From positions 372,001-436,000 of the forward strand of contig NZ_JPRH01000003.1 in NCBI RefSeq assembly GCF_000737705.1: a DNA stretch of 64,000 nucleotides, given 5' to 3'. The notes below the pieces were generated by a model. The model did no database searches. It was not told the origin of the DNA and worked only from the letters and a program-made list of their open reading frames with translations. Source of the stretch: Chryseobacterium soli (lineage in GTDB: Bacteria > Bacteroidota > Bacteroidia > Flavobacteriales > Weeksellaceae). The position numbers were made by a program, and so were the translations under genes. This document shows positions 61,655 to 64,000 of the stretch, one piece after another (within the stretch, counting starts at the first letter, position 1; every line of letters begins with the position of its first letter).

Positions 61655-62392
61655 CTACTTTTGAAGTGAATGCATTTCTGAGAGCAATTCCTTAAAGTAA
61701 TTTTCACACTTGGCGATATGGGTTCCATACCATGAAAAGGCCTCACCATCCACAATCATGATCTTTTTATCAGTATACACTCCTTTTAGTTCTGCAATAT
61801 GCTTTTCTTTAAATGGAAAAGGTTCGGAAGAGAGCATAATAACATCTGCCTCCGCAAGATCTTCAGCTTTAATTTCGGGATAACGGGTTGTATGGTTGAA
61901 AATATTTTCAAAACCGATTTCTGAAAGGATACGGTGGATAAAAGTATCTGAACCTACGGTCATATAAGGATTGTTCCAGATCAGGTAGGCTACTTTTATA
62001 GAAGAATCAATTTTAGCTTGATTTAATACCTCGTATGTTTTAAGATTGAATATCTGGGCTTTTTCTTCTTTATGAAAAAGATGACCTAACTGTTTCAGGA
62101 GATAGTAATTGTCTTCAATGGTTTCTACATTGGTAACAATCACTTTACAATCGTCCATTAGCGCTTCTACCTGTTCTTTAATATTTTCTTCCTTGTTGGC
62201 AAGAATAAGATCAGGTTTCAGGCTTTTAATCTTTTCAATATTGATATTTTTTGTTCCGCCGATAATAGGAACATTTTTTACCTTTTCTTTGGGATGAATA
62301 CAGAATTTTGTTCTTCCAATCACTTCATTTTCGGTTAAACCCAAATCGAATAAGGCCTCAGTAATTGAGGGTACCAGAGAAATAACTTTCAT
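61655..62392 (-). CDS. BtuF-like substrate-binding protein without a signal peptide
   Basis: 245 aa. The Periplas_BP_2 fold is seen in ISLVPSITEALFDLGLTENEVIGRTKFCIHP, VPIIGGTKNINIEKIKSLKPDLILANKEEN and NPYMTVGSDTFIHRILSEIGFENIF, typical of BtuF/vitamin B12 or siderophore binding proteins. It starts directly at the first strand (MKVISLVPS), so no export signal; it may act in the cytoplasm or have a scavenging or regulatory use. MgtE lies 22 bp upstream on the same strand. Confidence 0.85.
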   Translation of the reverse strand: MKVISLVPSITEALFDLGLTENEVIGRTKFCIHPKEKVKNVPIIGGTKNINIEKIKSLKPDLILANKEENIKEQVEALMDDCKVIVTNVETIEDNYYLLKQLGHLFHKEEKAQIFNLKTYEVLNQAKIDSSIKVAYLIWNNPYMTVGSDTFIHRILSEIGFENIFNHTTRYPEIKAEDLAEADVIMLSSEPFPFKEKHIAELKGVYTDKKIMIVDGEAFSWYGTHIAKCENYFKELLSEMHSLQK

Positions 62393-62414
62393 ATGCAGAC
62401 TTTGTCAGCCTAAA

Positions 62415-63761
62415 TTACAAAAGTTTTCCCGTAAGGAAAAGTCCGGCAATGGAAAAATAAATGATAAGCCCGGTAACGTCTACCAAAGTCGCTACAAACG
62501 GAGCAGAAGATGTCGCAGGATCGAGTTTTAATTTTTTCAGTATAAATGGAACCATAGAACCGGAAAGAGTTCCCCAAAGGACGATTAACACTAAGGAAAC
62601 AGCAACACTTAAGCCTACATATACCCAGTGAATCCCGTAATTGAAGAGACCGATTTTGTGCCAGATCATGATTCTTAAGAAGCCGATGACCCCAAGAATA
62701 CTTCCAAGAGATAATCCGGTAAATATTTCTTTCTTCATTACATACCACCAGTCTTTCAATCCTATTTCCTGCAGAGCCATCGCACGAATGATCAGCGTTG
62801 CGGCCTGGGATCCAGAATTTCCACCACTGGAAATAATAAGAGGTACAAATAAAGCCAGAACTACAGCTTTCTGAATTTCATCTTCAAAGAAGCCCATCGC
62901 AGAAGCGGTAAGCATTTCAGAGAAAAATAATATGACCAGCCACATTCCTCTCTTTTTTACCATTTCCATAAGAGAAGTTTGGGTATAAGGAAGGTCTAAT
63001 GCTTCCAATCCACCAAATTTCTGGATATCTTCGGTATTTTGTTGCTCTATCTGGTCTAGGATATCATCAATCGTTACAATTCCAACCAAAACTCCGGCTT
63101 CCGTAATAATAGGAAGAGCAGTTCTGTCGTATTTTTCGAAATAGGTAACCGCATCTTCTTTTGAGGTCATCGTAGTAATAGCCACAAAATGATTGTCGGT
63201 AATTTCAGAGATCAGCGTGTCCTCTTCAGCCAGCAGAAGGCTTCCTAGCGCAATATCATCCACCAGGCGGTTTCTTTCATCCACTACATATAGGTGGTTC
63301 ATAGTTTCCACTCTTTTTCCCACCTTTTTGATCTGCTGAAGACATTTTTTTACCGTCCATTCCTTACGGATCTGGATATAATAAGGAGTCATCAGACGGG
63401 CAATAGAATCAGAATTATAGCCTAAAAGCTTCAGGGCAATCCTTCTTTCCTGCGGATTAAGATGGTTAATCGAGTATTTGATAAGTTCATCCGGAAAGTC
63501 CTCAAAGAGGGCAGTCCTGTCATCCGGAGTCATTGCATTCAGAATTTCAGAAACCTCGTCGCTTCCGATACTTCTGATGGTTTCTTCCTGAAAGTCAGGA
63601 TCGAGATGCGAGAAAACTTCTGCTTTATACTCTTTCGGAACTTTCAAAAATGCCAGAAGCCGTTCATCAGCGTGAAGTTCGCTGAGGGTTTCGGCAATAT
63701 CGGCAGGGTTGAAGATAAGTTCGTCTCTAGAATTCAAAGCATGAAATTTTTGGCTATGCAA
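62415..63761 (-). CDS. mgtE: Magnesium transporter MgtE
   Basis: 448 aa. N-domain (about 20-125, [15 protein letters not shown]...[13 protein letters not shown]), two CBS domains (about 130-250, [18 protein letters not shown] and [13 protein letters not shown]) that sense Mg2+, a connecting helix, and five membrane helices (about 278-448) with the signature [25 protein letters not shown]. Full length. It imports Mg2+ under control of its cytoplasmic domains. It is 22 bp upstream of the BtuF-like gene. Confidence 0.95.
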   Translation of the reverse strand: MHSQKFHALNSRDELIFNPADIAETLSELHADERLLAFLKVPKEYKAEVFSHLDPDFQEETIRSIGSDEVSEILNAMTPDDRTALFEDFPDELIKYSINHLNPQERRIALKLLGYNSDSIARLMTPYYIQIRKEWTVKKCLQQIKKVGKRVETMNHLYVVDERNRLVDDIALGSLLLAEEDTLISEITDNHFVAITTMTSKEDAVTYFEKYDRTALPIITEAGVLVGIVTIDDILDQIEQQNTEDIQKFGGLEALDLPYTQTSLMEMVKKRGMWLVILFFSEMLTASAMGFFEDEIQKAVVLALFVPLIISSGGNSGSQAATLIIRAMALQEIGLKDWWYVMKKEIFTGLSLGSILGVIGFLRIMIWHKIGLFNYGIHWVYVGLSVAVSLVLIVLWGTLSGSMVPFILKKLKLDPATSSAPFVATLVDVTGLIIYFSIAGLFLTGKLL

Positions 63762-63848
63762 AAATAATTCAAATTTTTAAGACTGGGTAGTAAACTGGAA
63801 AAATTAAGGATTAATTAAAGTTTTTATTCCTTTTGCAATATCCTGGAA

Positions 63849-63873
63849 CAAAAAACATCCGCAAAAGCGGATG
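63849..63873 (-). terminator. Intrinsic terminator of the partial Cys-rich peptide gene
   Basis: 7-bp stem CATCCGC / GCGGATG with AAAA loop and a T run on the minus strand. Confidence 0.82.
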
Positions 63874-63914
63874 CCTAAAAATTAAATTTAAAATAGGATA
63901 AATCCAAGTATATT

Positions 63915-64000
63915 TTATTCAATACTGGGTCTGCATTCAATGATCGGTGATAGGATGCACATTCCGCCATCACAGCATTCGCCTGGCCAGCACTGCGTCT
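63915..64000 (-). CDS. C-terminal end of a Cys-rich peptide (likely GG-leader type), cut by the window edge
   Basis: The last 27 codons read TQCWPGECCDGGMCILSPII then ECRPSIE and a stop: five Cys in 27 residues. A terminator follows 42 bp on. The composition, size and layout match the two GG-leader peptides at 31236 and 49289; the leader would lie just beyond 64000. Confidence 0.6.
   Translation of the reverse strand, partial: TQCWPGECCDGGMCILSPIIECRPSIE

Noticed and set aside
1-64000. CRISPR arrays, rRNA genes, prophage, complete insertion sequences
   Set aside because: No regularly spaced repeats, no rRNA, no phage structural genes and no transposase with catalytic residues were seen.

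Overview
The window is a chromosomal segment of a member of the Bacteroidota, most likely a Chryseobacterium or close relative (Weeksellaceae). The evidence is AT-rich DNA (my impression, not computed), many -7 boxes of the form TAnnTTTG in place of sigma70 boxes, the gliding lipoprotein GldD, GLPGLI and DUF4139 proteins, Bacteroidota-type T6SS sheath and tube proteins, and small Cys-rich peptides with an MKNLKKLS...SGG leader. The genus is inferred from these families and no marker gene was compared.

Left part (1-13.6 kb): a Dps fragment with a SpoIIAA-like gene, a FAD oxidoreductase, then an envelope block (VWA protein, DUF4139 protein, SIMPL protein, amidohydrolase) next to a LytS-type sensor kinase, a secreted protein and a LytTR response regulator. 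Three intergenic regions of this block carry the same pair of 9-bp direct repeats (CTTGGTGAA) set 21 bp apart and 28 bp from a -7 box. I read these as operators of the neighbouring LytTR regulator. This is the strongest new observation. Lipocalin, a DUF-type protein and CinA follow.

Middle (13.6-30.8 kb): a GH18-CE4-GT2 three-domain protein, two tandem M13 peptidases, an isolated T6SS(iii) sheath pair (tssB-tssC), MutY, GldD, a PfkB kinase, a SurA-like foldase, an NMO-like flavoprotein and an alpha/beta hydrolase. The tube gene tssD lies alone at 48.7 kb.

Region 30.8-33.7 kb is accessory: a gene-free stretch with several stems and a terminator (possible ncRNA), a GG-leader peptide gene, GLPGLI and TlpA genes, then a decayed second copy of the peptide gene end with its terminator. 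33.7-44.3 kb holds housekeeping and stress genes (HD hydrolase, rhodanese, QueG, a frameshifted L,D-transpeptidase, cold-shock proteins, a shortened DEAD-box helicase, acyl-CoA dehydrogenase) and an ECF sigma/anti-sigma pair whose sigma gene seems to start at ATT. 44.4-49.5 kb: MsrB, fasciclin, two ferritin-like proteins, SDR, TssD and a second GG peptide.

Right part (50-64 kb): a frameshifted GGGWT-type surface protein, a TPR-HTH regulator, two small HTH proteins, and a cassette (frameshifted C39-like lipoprotein, small lipoprotein, small membrane protein) between two copies of a terminator repeat, beside tRNA-Leu(CAA). Then come an MBL hydrolase, a conserved protein, a GAF protein, a BtuF-like protein, MgtE and the tail of another Cys-rich peptide gene. 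Three genes carry single-base frameshifts in A/T runs. These may be real decay, phase variation or assembly error.
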